This document shows, one piece after another, positions 6,744 through 15,045 of a DNA stretch of 15,990 nt. Positions within the stretch are counted from its first letter, which is position 1, and each line of letters begins with the position of its first letter. A program made the position numbers and the translations under genes. The notes below the pieces were generated by a model. It made no database searches, was not told the DNA's origin, and worked only from the letters and a program-made list of their open reading frames with translations. Source of the stretch: Armatimonadota bacterium (GTDB lineage: Bacteria; Armatimonadota; Zipacnadia; Zipacnadales; UBA11051); assembly GCA_003542955.1 (NCBI GenBank), contig DPJP01000447.1, forward strand, positions 5,555 through 21,544, given 5' to 3'.

Positions 6744-7712
6744 ATGAGCGAGTGGGTATCGCATCCGGACCAGGTCGACCGACTCGTCAGGCAGTGGGCG
6801 GAGCAGTACCCGCACTCGCTGAAGGCGGAAGCCAGGCAGCAGCACTCCGGCAGGCCCGTGTGGGCTCTGACGGTCACCGACACGAGGGTTGAACGGGAGA
6901 AGCCTGCGGCGATGTTCTACACCCCGCACGCACATGAGCCGGCGCCGGTCGCGGGGCAGATGAACATCGTGAGCCAACTGCTCACCGGCGCCGAGCTTGA
7001 CGGCACGCCGACCCGGCTGCCGCGGGAGGACATCCTGGCCTCCGTGGAGCTGTGCTTCATGCCGGATGCCAACCCCGCCGGCACCGCCGCGGCGCCGGTC
7101 GAGTGCTGGGACGGCAGCCAGTATACGAACGAGGAGTTCTGGGCGTGGATGCGCGGCGTCGACCCCGAGACCGGCAAGATGTGGAAGCGCGTGGGCATCT
7201 GGGATGACAGCGTCGAAGACGCCCTGCCCCTGCGCTACGGCATCGTCTACGAGCAGATATCCGAGCATGAGTACGTCGAGCCGAACCGCCATCACCGCTC
7301 GAGCCTGTTCCAGTGGATCTTCGAGCTGCGCGGGCGGAGGACGTGGGACCTGGCCCTGGACTTGCACCAGACCGAGCTATGCGGGAACACCAACACCGCC
7401 TTCGTCATCTACCCGTGTCTGTTCGATGAGCAGCCGCCGGAGATTCAGGAGAAGGAGCGTCGCTGGGCGGAGCGCATCATCGCGGCGTGGGATGCTATTG
7501 ACGGCGCGCGGCCGATCCGCGAAACGAAGCCGCTCAACTACACGGGCGAGCAGCGGCAGTACTTCGTCGACTGCTGGGGAGACCTCTACCAGGATACCGT
7601 TCTGCTGACGACGGAGATCCGCAACAACTCACTCATCTGCGGGGCTGAGTGCCAGCAGGCGCACAACGAGGCCGCGATTGTGGCGACCATTGAGGAGTTG
7701 ATGGGGGAGTAG
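6744..7712 (+). CDS. M14-family zinc carboxypeptidase-like protein
   Basis: A 322-residue protein with the M14 metallocarboxypeptidase pattern: zinc ligands HAHE (His62, Glu65) and a distant His208 in LALDLHQTE, a PDANPAG loop (~108-114) where the family's substrate-binding loop lies, and Glu291 in TTEIRNNS as the likely general base. Such enzymes remove C-terminal residues from peptides or act on murein peptides and amides; the specificity cannot be read here. No signal peptide is visible, so it probably acts in the cytoplasm. The ATG at 6744 follows AGAGG with 7-nt spacing; the same frame is open further upstream, but the residues there are basic and low-complexity and run into the divergent gene's 5' region. 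It is divergent from the acetyltransferase and convergent (19 nt) with the SRPBCC gene. Confidence 0.87.
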   Translation: MSEWVSHPDQVDRLVRQWAEQYPHSLKAEARQQHSGRPVWALTVTDTRVEREKPAAMFYTPHAHEPAPVAGQMNIVSQLLTGAELDGTPTRLPREDILASVELCFMPDANPAGTAAAPVECWDGSQYTNEEFWAWMRGVDPETGKMWKRVGIWDDSVEDALPLRYGIVYEQISEHEYVEPNRHHRSSLFQWIFELRGRRTWDLALDLHQTELCGNTNTAFVIYPCLFDEQPPEIQEKERRWAERIIAAWDAIDGARPIRETKPLNYTGEQRQYFVDCWGDLYQDTVLLTTEIRNNSLICGAECQQAHNEAAIVATIEELMGE

Positions 7713-7731
7713 GCGGTGAGGCAGGTGCGCC

Positions 7732-8175
7732 TTACCCCTCCGCCTTCTGCTTGATTGCGGCCAGCATGCTGTCGGAGTTGGCCTGCATCTTCTTCTTGAG
7801 AAGCCCCTGGATGAGCGCCCCGATGAGCGGGACATCGTACTCATACGTGATGCTCAGGAAGACCTCGGTGCCGCCGTCGGGCGTTTCGGTGAAGGTCCAG
7901 TAGCCCTCGTATGCCGACAGGTCGCCCTCGATGAGCTTGAAGTCGCAGCGGCGCTCTGCCTGGTTCCAGAAGTCCTCCTCCGTCCACTGGATGGTGCGCT
8001 TGAACTCCTTGACCTCGCCCACCCAGCGGCTGACCTGGCGGCCCTCGGTCTGTTCGAGTATCTTGACCTCGCGCACATCATCCATGAATTCCGGAAATGC
8101 CTCTATGTCTTTGCACAGGTCGTAGACCCGGTCAATGGGCGCGGAGACGGTGATGGTGCTGTCGACTGTCGGCAT
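7732..8175 (-). CDS. SRPBCC / polyketide-cyclase-like (START fold) protein
   Basis: A 147-residue soluble protein of the Bet v1-like SRPBCC superfamily. The N-terminus TITVSAPIDRVYDLCKDIEAFPEFMDDVREVKIL is typical of the COQ10/RatA/polyketide-cyclase group, with a later YWTFTETPDGGTEVFLSITYEYDVP strand pair and a long C-terminal helix. These proteins bind hydrophobic ligands in a deep pocket; the ligand is unknown. The ATG at 8175 has AGGGGA about 11 nt upstream. The gene is last in a minus-strand series, 58 nt after the DUF951 gene, and its stop faces the M14 peptidase stop 19 nt away. The superfamily call is firm; the function is not. Confidence 0.88.
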   Translation of the reverse strand: MPTVDSTITVSAPIDRVYDLCKDIEAFPEFMDDVREVKILEQTEGRQVSRWVGEVKEFKRTIQWTEEDFWNQAERRCDFKLIEGDLSAYEGYWTFTETPDGGTEVFLSITYEYDVPLIGALIQGLLKKKMQANSDSMLAAIKQKAEG

Positions 8176-8233
8176 GATGCTGCACTTCCCCTGTTGAGTA
8201 GAGGCCGCGGTTGGCGTGCGGCCCGGTTGACGG

Positions 8234-8446
8234 TCAACTGCCCGCGGCGTCTTCGGCCCCGGACAGGAACTCGCAGATGCGCCTTGCGAACTTCTGGCGG
8301 TTCACGCTGACAATGCGGCTGCACGTGAGGCAGCGTGCCTTGACATCGATACCGCCACGGAGTATCTCCCAGTCGTGTCCGCCACACGGGTGAGGCTTCT
8401 TGAGCCTGACCCGCATGCCGGGCTCAATTCTGACATGGCCCGGCAT
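8234..8446 (-). CDS. DUF951 family small protein
   Basis: A 70-residue protein with the DUF951 signature: a short VRIEPGMRVRLKKPHPCGGHDWEILR segment, then GIDVKARCLTC and RQKFARRI. The two cysteine-containing parts (HPCGG and CLTC) suggest a small zinc- or nucleic-acid-binding fold, but the function is not established. The ATG at 8446 has an excellent AGGAGG site with 6-nt spacing. It begins inside the 3' end of the histidine kinase gene and overlaps it by 23 nt in another frame, so the two are likely coupled in translation. A longer upstream extension would only read antisense-like Arg/Ser-rich sequence and is rejected. In other bacteria DUF951 genes are usually near chromosome-partition or ribosomal genes, so this placement is unusual to me. 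Confidence 0.88.
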   Translation of the reverse strand: MPGHVRIEPGMRVRLKKPHPCGGHDWEILRGGIDVKARCLTCSRIVSVNRQKFARRICEFLSGAEDAAGS

Positions 8447-11345
8447 CGCGTGCCTCCTGGTCCTGGCCGTCGTAGAGCGGGACGGTGAAGTGGAATGTGC
8501 TGCCCTCTCCCTCCGTGCTCTCCGCCCAGACGTTGCCCCCATGCGCCTCGATCAGGTGCTTGCAGATGAAGAGGCCGAGGCCCGTGCCGGGGATGCGCGA
8601 TACGGATGCTCCGACGCGCTCGAAGCGCCGGAAGAGCCTCGCCTGGTCTGCTTTCGACATGCCGATTCCCTCGTCACTGACTGAGAATCGGAGCATCGGG
8701 CCGTGCAACTCGCCGCGCACCCTGATCGTCCCACCCCTGGGTGAGAACTTGATGGCATTGCCGATCAGGTTGGCGAAGACCTCCTCGAGCTTGGCCCTGT
8801 CGGCCCAGAGATCGGGCAACGGGTCCGGCAGGCCGACCTCGAAGAAATGAGTATCGCGCCCATGCCCCTCGATCTCAACGATGTCGTTGACGATGGCGGC
8901 TACATTCTCCAGGCGCGTGAAGTTCATCGAGAGCCCGCGGTCGGCATCGATCCGCGAGATGTTGAGGAAGTCCTCGACCATGTGGCGCATGCGCAGCGTC
9001 TGGCGCATGATGACGCGCGTGATGTCGAGGTTCTGCTCATCATCCGGTTGCAGACGCGACTGCAGCAACTCCGTATACAGGCCTATGTTGGTGAGGGGGG
9101 TCTTCAGCTCATGGGAGACGAATGCGATCAGGTCTGACTTCATCTGATCGATGATCTTGAACTCGGTGATGTCGGTCAGAATCATGCACTTGCCGCCGAT
9201 CTCGTCGCCGCCGCCAATCAGCGCGATGGTCACCTGCAGCGATACCGGCCGGTCACCGTCGAACTCGACCTCCTCGGTATAGGTTCCGCCGTGGGGCGAC
9301 AGCGGCATGGCCCAGAGCCGCACGAGGTCGGGCTGGCGGACCGTGGCGAGGGCGGGCTCACCGAGCACGTCCTCGGCCGAGAGCCCCAGCATGCGTTCGG
9401 CGGCGTCATTGACCAGCACGATGCGGTCGGCCTCATCGGTTGAGATGACGCCGTCGACCATCTCCTGGACCAGCGTCTCGACCTTGGCTTTCTCGGAGGC
9501 CAGCTCGAGATTGGTCGCGCGCAACTCGGCATTGGCGTAATCGACCCGGCTCTGCAGAATCGAGTAGAGCCTGGCATTCTCCAGAAACAGCCCCGCCTGT
9601 TGAGCGATGACTGTCAGAAGCGCGGTGTCGTACTCGGTGAACGGCAGCCGCTCGCGCTTGTTCATGACCTCGATGACGCCGATCACCTCGCCACGCAGCA
9701 GCATCGGCACGCAGAGCAGATTGTGGACGGGGTAGTCGACGGCCTTGGCCAGGTCGCGCGCATGGCGGGGGTCTCTCGCGACGTCGTTGATGACCATCGG
9801 CTCGGCAGTCTGTGCGACCGTGCCCGCTATGCCCTGGCCGAGGGCGACGGTGAAGTCCTTGATCTGGTCGCCCTTCTCGCCGAGCGCGACCTCGAAGCGC
9901 AGGCGCTGGGTGTCGGGGTCCAGCAGCAGCAGGGAGGCGGCCTCGACCTCGAGTTCGGCCTCGACCCAGCGCATTGTGGCGTCGAGGAGTTCTTTGCGCT
10001 CGAGGCTCGAATCGATCAGGCGGCCGACGCCGGTGATGGCCTGCAATCGCGACTGGAGCCTGATGCTCGCCTCCGAGTGCAGCCGGTCAGAGATGGCCGC
10101 CGCGCGCGCGATCATCGCCATGCCGATCAGCGCCACGCACAGCATCGGCCCCCCCATCGGGAACCAGACGCTGTGCGTGAACCGCCAGAACATCAGCCCG
10201 CCGACGCCCAGCAGCACTGCTATGACAATCACCGTGCCGCGGAAGACTCCCGCGTTCGGCAGGGTCAGGCACAGCAGCATGCTCAACAGGGCCATCGCGA
10301 GTATGACGGCCCAGTCCGGCACCTGCCGAATGGCCTGGCCCTCGATGAGATTGGCGGCTGCGTTGGCATTAATCTCGATGCCGAGCAGGCGCGCGTCGTT
10401 GGGGGTGTTGTAGGTGGGCGCGCTGGTGCCGTAGACCGGGCCGACGAACACGAGCCGGCCCTCGAAAAGACCCTCGAGGTCCTCAGGGCTCTCCGAGAAG
10501 AGTCGCCGACACGAGACCGTCTCGTAGTGGCGGTACCCGCCGTAGTAGTTGACCCGCATTTCGCCGCTCCACAGCACCGGCACCCGGTAGGGGCCCACGT
10601 GGAGGGAGCCGTTCTCGATCGCCGGCGGACCGTCCGCGCCGTCGGCGAATCGGCGGAATGCCGCGAGCGCCAGGGATGGGAAGAGCCGGCCCTGGTAGGA
10701 GACCAACACCGGCACGTCACGCACCGTCCCGTCGATATCGACCCACATATTGGTGCAGCCGATGCCGTCGGCGGCCATGCGCAGGTCGTCATGGGGCAGA
10801 GCGAGTCGGCCGGGTTGGTGCAGGGTCGGCCGCGGAAGCTCGCCAGAGCCGACTGCGGCGTCGCTCAAACGCTCGGCCGTCTGCTCCGCCTGGGGGTCGG
10901 TGCCACTCTCGATCACAAATGGAAGGACCGTCTTGCAGCGGGCGGCCCGGAGGGCCTCGGCGAAGACGGCCAACTCGGCGCCGGCGGGGGGCTGCTCGCC
11001 GACCTGCGTGAGGTCGGGCATGTCGAAGACAACCGTCGCTGCCCCGGCGGCGTCGAGTGTCCTGAGGATGTGCGCATGGTCCGTGAATGACCAGGGCCAC
11101 GGCCCGCGTTCGGCAACGCTATCGACATCGATGCCGACCAGCGCGATGCGCTCAGATGGCGGCAGGTCGCCGCGCAAGTGGAAACAGAGGCCGTAGAACC
11201 AGTTGTCCGGCCCCTGAAGCCGCCCCAGCCACATCAGGGCGACGAGCCCACACAGGATCACCAGCGAGATCAGGACCCCGATTCGGCGTTCGCGCGCGAC
11301 GTCCAAAGTCAGGCGGCTCCTCGGCGCCCGGGCACACAGACACAC
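8424..11345 (-). CDS. CHASE2-GAF-PAS sensor histidine kinase
   Basis: A large membrane sensor kinase, up to 973 residues. Order: TM helix (~23-40); extracellular CHASE2 domain (~45-340), opening with LVGIDVDSVAERGPWPW and ending near GIEINANAAANLIEG; three TM helices (~345-361, 370-387, 398-414); GAF (~445-590, VPMLLRGEVIGVIEVMNK); coiled linker (~595-625); PAS (~625-730, DGVISTDEADRIVLVND); HisKA with phospho-acceptor His745 in SHELKTP; HATPase with N box NLIGNAIKFSPRG (859-871), G1 DEGIGM, F box LFRRFERVG and G2 GTGLGL. All kinase motifs are intact. No response regulator is encoded in the window, so its partner lies elsewhere. The start is unsure: GTG 11345 lacks a good ribosome site, and TTG 11306, with GAGGAG upstream, is an alternative that keeps the TM helix. 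It lies 65 nt after the NTF2-like gene. Confidence 0.93.
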   Translation of the reverse strand: MCLCARAPRSRLTLDVARERRIGVLISLVILCGLVALMWLGRLQGPDNWFYGLCFHLRGDLPPSERIALVGIDVDSVAERGPWPWSFTDHAHILRTLDAAGAATVVFDMPDLTQVGEQPPAGAELAVFAEALRAARCKTVLPFVIESGTDPQAEQTAERLSDAAVGSGELPRPTLHQPGRLALPHDDLRMAADGIGCTNMWVDIDGTVRDVPVLVSYQGRLFPSLALAAFRRFADGADGPPAIENGSLHVGPYRVPVLWSGEMRVNYYGGYRHYETVSCRRLFSESPEDLEGLFEGRLVFVGPVYGTSAPTYNTPNDARLLGIEINANAAANLIEGQAIRQVPDWAVILAMALLSMLLCLTLPNAGVFRGTVIVIAVLLGVGGLMFWRFTHSVWFPMGGPMLCVALIGMAMIARAAAISDRLHSEASIRLQSRLQAITGVGRLIDSSLERKELLDATMRWVEAELEVEAASLLLLDPDTQRLRFEVALGEKGDQIKDFTVALGQGIAGTVAQTAEPMVINDVARDPRHARDLAKAVDYPVHNLLCVPMLLRGEVIGVIEVMNKRERLPFTEYDTALLTVIAQQAGLFLENARLYSILQSRVDYANAELRATNLELASEKAKVETLVQEMVDGVISTDEADRIVLVNDAAERMLGLSAEDVLGEPALATVRQPDLVRLWAMPLSPHGGTYTEEVEFDGDRPVSLQVTIALIGGGDEIGGKCMILTDITEFKIIDQMKSDLIAFVSHELKTPLTNIGLYTELLQSRLQPDDEQNLDITRVIMRQTLRMRHMVEDFLNISRIDADRGLSMNFTRLENVAAIVNDIVEIEGHGRDTHFFEVGLPDPLPDLWADRAKLEEVFANLIGNAIKFSPRGGTIRVRGELHGPMLRFSVSDEGIGMSKADQARLFRRFERVGASVSRIPGTGLGLFICKHLIEAHGGNVWAESTEGEGSTFHFTVPLYDGQDQEARDAGPCQN

Positions 11346-11410
11346 CTGGGCGCAGGATGGCGGCTCTGCCCGGTCATCGCGATTATAGGCGAACGACGCT
11401 GGTTAGGCAA

Positions 11411-11956
11411 CTACGGCGCTGGCGGTCCCGGTGAGCCCTCAGGCGTGGCCGGCGTCCCCGACGCCCCCGGCGGGGCCTGCTGCATCACCGCGTCGGCCGC
11501 CTGGTACTCGAGCGATCCCTGCCAGCCATCCGAACTGATGATCCGCCACGCGCGGCCCTCCCGCCGCCACGCCAGCGTCACTGCGTAGTCGAGCTTCGCC
11601 GCCATGGCGCCCTCGGGCCACATGCCGATCCTGAGTACACTCTCGGCCCCGTCATCATCCACCCGCAGCGAGCCGACCTGTACACTGAACTCCCACTGCT
11701 CCGCCCGCAGACCGAGGGCGATCATGCGCGCGAGGTCGCGCCGGGTGTAGCCCGCGGCGTCCTGGTAGTCGTTCGAGAGCGCGCGGTTGACGCCGACGAC
11801 GCTGCCGCGCTCGGCCTCCTCCTCCGCTCTGAGGATGGCCTTGGTGATGGCCTGCTCCGGCGACGGTTGGGCTGCAGTCAGCCAGAACGCCACTGCGCCA
11901 ACGATGACGGCGGCAAGCGCAATCGCGACGACGACTCTGAGTATCCTCCCCGGCAA
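11411..11956 (-). CDS. signal-anchored protein with an NTF2/SnoaL-like domain
   Basis: A 181-residue protein with a basic N-terminus and a strong hydrophobic helix at ~7-27, followed by an outside domain (~33-155). The pattern is an early helix (PSPEQAITKAILRAEEEAERGSV), then NDYQDAAGYTRRDLARMIA, then beta strands (WEFSVQVGSLRVDDD, LRIGMWPEG, KLDYAVTLAWRREGRAWRIISS); this helix-then-sheet pattern resembles NTF2-like/SnoaL-like folds. The tail is Pro/Gly/Ala-rich. It is not a family I can name with confidence. The TTG start at 11956 has AGGTGA with 6-nt spacing, and an in-frame TGA just upstream excludes a longer protein; an ATG three codons upstream is in another frame. It is the first gene of the minus-strand series before the kinase and may be an accessory to its periplasmic sensing, but that is inference. 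Confidence 0.72.
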   Translation of the reverse strand: MPGRILRVVVAIALAAVIVGAVAFWLTAAQPSPEQAITKAILRAEEEAERGSVVGVNRALSNDYQDAAGYTRRDLARMIALGLRAEQWEFSVQVGSLRVDDDGAESVLRIGMWPEGAMAAKLDYAVTLAWRREGRAWRIISSDGWQGSLEYQAADAVMQQAPPGASGTPATPEGSPGPPAP

Positions 11957-12132
11957 TCGACATCACCTGCTCTCCATGGGTGAGCGTACCCGCTGGGCCT
12001 GTCTTCATAACGCGCGGCGGGGCACAGGAGTTCGGCAAACGGCGCCGCAGGCAGGTGGGGGCAGTCACGGTGGCCAAGTCTACCCGCATCATCCACACCA
12101 GTGTGAGGAACGTACCGAGGGGGACGATACCC
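11957..12132. other. divergent intergenic region before the NTF2-like and CBM9/GH-like genes
   Basis: These 176 nt lie between two divergent starts. Both transcripts probably begin here, but no good sigma70 pair is seen on either strand. The plus frame stays open across it without protein-like composition. Confidence 0.5.
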
Positions 12133-15045
12133 ATGCAGCGGAACAGCATCGCCATCCTGTGCCTGGCCCTCATGTCGCTGGGAGTGCTCGCCTCCGCCCA
12201 GCAGCCCGAGCTGCCCACCGTCACCGCCATCAAGGCCTCCGAGGCGATTGTGCTCGACGGCAAACTCGACGAGCCCGTGTGGCAGCAGGGCGAGTGGTCC
12301 ACTGATTTCAAGATCCTCGGCAAGCCCGATGAACTCGCCCAGGCCCAGACCCGCTTCAAGGTCGCATTCGACGACGAGGCGATCTACATCGGCGCGGTGC
12401 TCGATGAGCCGAACATGGACCAGCTCAAGGCCGATATCACCGAGCGCGACGGCAATGTCCATCGTGATGACTGCCTCGAGTTCATGATCGACCCGCAGAA
12501 CGACCGCACCGAGTACTTCCACTTCACCACCAACGCCCTCGGGACGCTCTACGACGCTGAGATGCGACAGGGCGGCCACGTGCGGACGATCCAGTGGGAT
12601 TGCCCGTGGGAGGCAAGAGCCGACAGGCAAGCAGCCTCCTGGAGCGTCGAGGCGCGCGTGCCGCTGGTGTACCTGGGCCTGACGGGGAAGTCCACCGGCG
12701 ACTGGGCGCTCTCGGTCACCCGCGAGCGGCAGGCCGGCAAGGAGGAGCTGTCATCGTTCGTTGACACCCTCGGCGGATTCCACCAGCCGGCCAACTACGC
12801 GGTCCTGAAGCTGCCGGGCTCGGATTTCGGCAGGTACCTCTGGCACGTGCGCGAGCCCTTCGAGGCCACAGTCATGCCGGAGGATGGGACACTGACGTAT
12901 CGCGCCAAGACCCACATCACCAACGAGACGGGGCGCTTCTGCTTCATCTCGGTTGCCACCAGCCTGCGCGCGGGCACCGGGGTCGAGACCGGCGAACGCG
13001 TGCACAACGGCCTCGACGCCGGGCAGGGCCTGGAGTTCGCCCTCAACTGCCCCGTGCCCGCACAGGGCGAGCAGACGCTGGAAATGCGCATCCTGGACCG
13101 CCGCAACCCGCGCCGCGTGCTGGCGATCAAGAGCGTGACGGTCAACCTGAGCTACAGCCCGGTCACCATCGACGTGACGCGGCCGTGCTACCGGCAGAGC
13201 ATCTACGCCACCGAGCAGCTCGATGCCGTCGAGGCGAATGTGCACCTGTCGCTGACTGCCGAGGAGTTGGCGGGCGCGGAGGTGCTCGCGAAGCTCACGC
13301 AGGGAGAGAGGACGGTTGCCGAGGGGAAGAGCGTGAAGGCCGAGCCACTTACGGCGGTCTCGGTCCCCATCGGGCCGCTGGCGGACGGCGAGTACGCGCT
13401 GCAGGTGAGCGTGAACCGCGGCGGGCAGGCGCTCCACTCGGCCGAGACGCCTGTCACCAAGCTCCCGCCGGCTGCGAACGGGCATGAGTGGCGGCTTGAT
13501 GAGGACAACGTCCTCCTGCACAATGGGGAGCGCTACTTCATCTACGGGTGGTTCGGCGGCCAGGCGGCGGAGCTGGGTGTGGAGGAGACGCCCTACACCG
13601 CCACCCAGTACTACTCGGCGCAGTGGTTCAGTGTCGAGAAGGTGAAGAACGACTACTTCGGCCCGGTGCGCGAGAAGGGCAGCTACATGACGATCTACCC
13701 GTACCCGAATCCGAAGATGCTCGAGGCGGGGCCCTCCGGCCTGCCGCTGAGCGCCGAGGAGGCCGAGGCCCTGCGGGAGCGCGTGCGGGCACTTGCGGAC
13801 GAGCCGGGCCTCTGGGCGTGGTATCTCGCCGACGAGCCGGAGCTGCGCCCGACGCTCCCGCAGCGGATGCATGACATCTACAAGCTCATCTGCGAGGAGG
13901 ACCCGTACCACCCGCAGATACTGCTCAACGACACCATCGCCGGCATCTACAAGTATGCGGGGGCCTCGGACATCTTCATGCCCGACCCCTACCCGCTGTT
14001 CATAGAAGGCGCCGATGCCGCGACGCCCATCGGGAAGACCTCCGAGTTCATGCGCGCGTGCGGGGAGGCGGGCAAGGGCCGCAAGGCCATCATGATCACC
14101 CCCCAGGCGTTCAACTACGGCGACTACGGCCGCGTCAACAACCGCCCGCCTGATGTCGTCGAGATACGCAACCAGGCCTGGCAGGCGGTTGCCAACGGCG
14201 CGACGGGCTTTCTGTGGTACACGACCCAGCAGCAGCCCAACTACCCGGTGCTTCGCGTCGGTGTGCGCTTTGTGGGCTTTGAGATGCACGACATCGTCGA
14301 CGCCGTCTTCGCTCGGCCGGTCGAGGGCATTGAGGTAACCGCCGACGAGCCCGATGAGGTCGAGGCCTCCCTGCGCAGGGTCGGCGATGATACCTACCTG
14401 ATTGTCGTCAACACCTCGACACAGCCGCAGCAGGTCTCGATCAAGCTGCCCGGCGCCGTGCCGAACAGGCTATGGGTGATGTCGGAGGGCCGCTCGGTCG
14501 AGGTGAAGGACAACACCGTGACCGACCGCTTTGAGAAGTACGCCACGCACATCTACACGAGTGTCGAGGGGCTTGCCAACCGCGCGCAGCTTGCGGATGC
14601 GATTGCGCAGGCCGAGCGTGAGACCGCCGCGCTCCACGATCCCGAGGACCTGGCATGGCAGGGCAACAACATCATCGTGGAGGCCTCGAGCATGCGCGAT
14701 GACCGGCTGCAGAAGGTCCTCGACGGCGCCATCGGCGGACTCTCGTGGAGTGACAACACCTGGAATACGATGCCGGACTGGCTGAGCCTGACCTGGCCCG
14801 CGCCGCAGACGATCGGCCGCGTGGTCGTCTACGGCGGCGGCATGGCCGACATGGCGCTGCAGGTGGCCGACGCCGCCGCGGAGGGCGGCTGGCGCACCAT
14901 CGCGAGTGTTGATGAGATCGCCGAGCAACCGGTCGAGTTCTCCTTCGAGCCGATGCAGATCACATCGCTGCGGCTGTTCATGAGCAAGCTCGCCGGCGAG
15001 GCGAAGAACGTGTCGATCTCGGAGGTGAATGCGTATGCGAAGTAG
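12133..15045 (+). CDS. secreted CBM9-like / glycoside-hydrolase-like / discoidin-like protein
   Basis: A 970-residue exported protein. A signal peptide (~1-22, cleavage after ASA) follows the ATG at 12133, which has AGGGGG upstream. Residues ~30-230 are a CBM9/DOMON-like carbohydrate-binding domain (IVLDGKLDEPVW, VAFDDEAIYIGAVLDEP, DDCLEFMIDPQ, WSVEARVPLVYLGL). Residues ~240-450 are beta-sandwich-like and unassigned. Residues ~451-760 resemble a TIM-barrel glycosidase: GERYFIYGWFGG, a catalytic-looking WYLADEPE (Asp567, Glu568, Glu570), MPDPYP and GATGFLWYTTQQ. A beta-sandwich follows, then a C-terminal discoidin/galactose-binding-like domain (~847-970, NIIVEASSM, LDGAIGGLSW). It probably binds and cuts an extracellular glycan; I cannot assign a CAZy family, and catalysis is inferred. 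Its stop overlaps the next gene by 11 nt, so the two form an operon. Confidence 0.86.
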   Translation: MQRNSIAILCLALMSLGVLASAQQPELPTVTAIKASEAIVLDGKLDEPVWQQGEWSTDFKILGKPDELAQAQTRFKVAFDDEAIYIGAVLDEPNMDQLKADITERDGNVHRDDCLEFMIDPQNDRTEYFHFTTNALGTLYDAEMRQGGHVRTIQWDCPWEARADRQAASWSVEARVPLVYLGLTGKSTGDWALSVTRERQAGKEELSSFVDTLGGFHQPANYAVLKLPGSDFGRYLWHVREPFEATVMPEDGTLTYRAKTHITNETGRFCFISVATSLRAGTGVETGERVHNGLDAGQGLEFALNCPVPAQGEQTLEMRILDRRNPRRVLAIKSVTVNLSYSPVTIDVTRPCYRQSIYATEQLDAVEANVHLSLTAEELAGAEVLAKLTQGERTVAEGKSVKAEPLTAVSVPIGPLADGEYALQVSVNRGGQALHSAETPVTKLPPAANGHEWRLDEDNVLLHNGERYFIYGWFGGQAAELGVEETPYTATQYYSAQWFSVEKVKNDYFGPVREKGSYMTIYPYPNPKMLEAGPSGLPLSAEEAEALRERVRALADEPGLWAWYLADEPELRPTLPQRMHDIYKLICEEDPYHPQILLNDTIAGIYKYAGASDIFMPDPYPLFIEGADAATPIGKTSEFMRACGEAGKGRKAIMITPQAFNYGDYGRVNNRPPDVVEIRNQAWQAVANGATGFLWYTTQQQPNYPVLRVGVRFVGFEMHDIVDAVFARPVEGIEVTADEPDEVEASLRRVGDDTYLIVVNTSTQPQQVSIKLPGAVPNRLWVMSEGRSVEVKDNTVTDRFEKYATHIYTSVEGLANRAQLADAIAQAERETAALHDPEDLAWQGNNIIVEASSMRDDRLQKVLDGAIGGLSWSDNTWNTMPDWLSLTWPAPQTIGRVVVYGGGMADMALQVADAAAEGGWRTIASVDEIAEQPVEFSFEPMQITSLRLFMSKLAGEAKNVSISEVNAYAK

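Noticed and set aside
6612..7367. N-terminal extension of the acetyltransferase
   Set aside because: It is antisense to the M14 peptidase; the AAC(3) fold starts at the ATG at 6611 with a good ribosome site.
9600..11090. A 496-residue open frame on the plus strand across the kinase gene
   Set aside because: It is the antisense shadow of the CHASE2/GAF coding sequence in GC-rich DNA: His/Arg/Asp-rich, no domain, no ribosome site.
12751..14289. A 512-residue open frame on the minus strand inside the glycosidase-like gene
   Set aside because: Antisense shadow with repetitive Arg/His/Leu/Val composition; the plus strand has clear domains.
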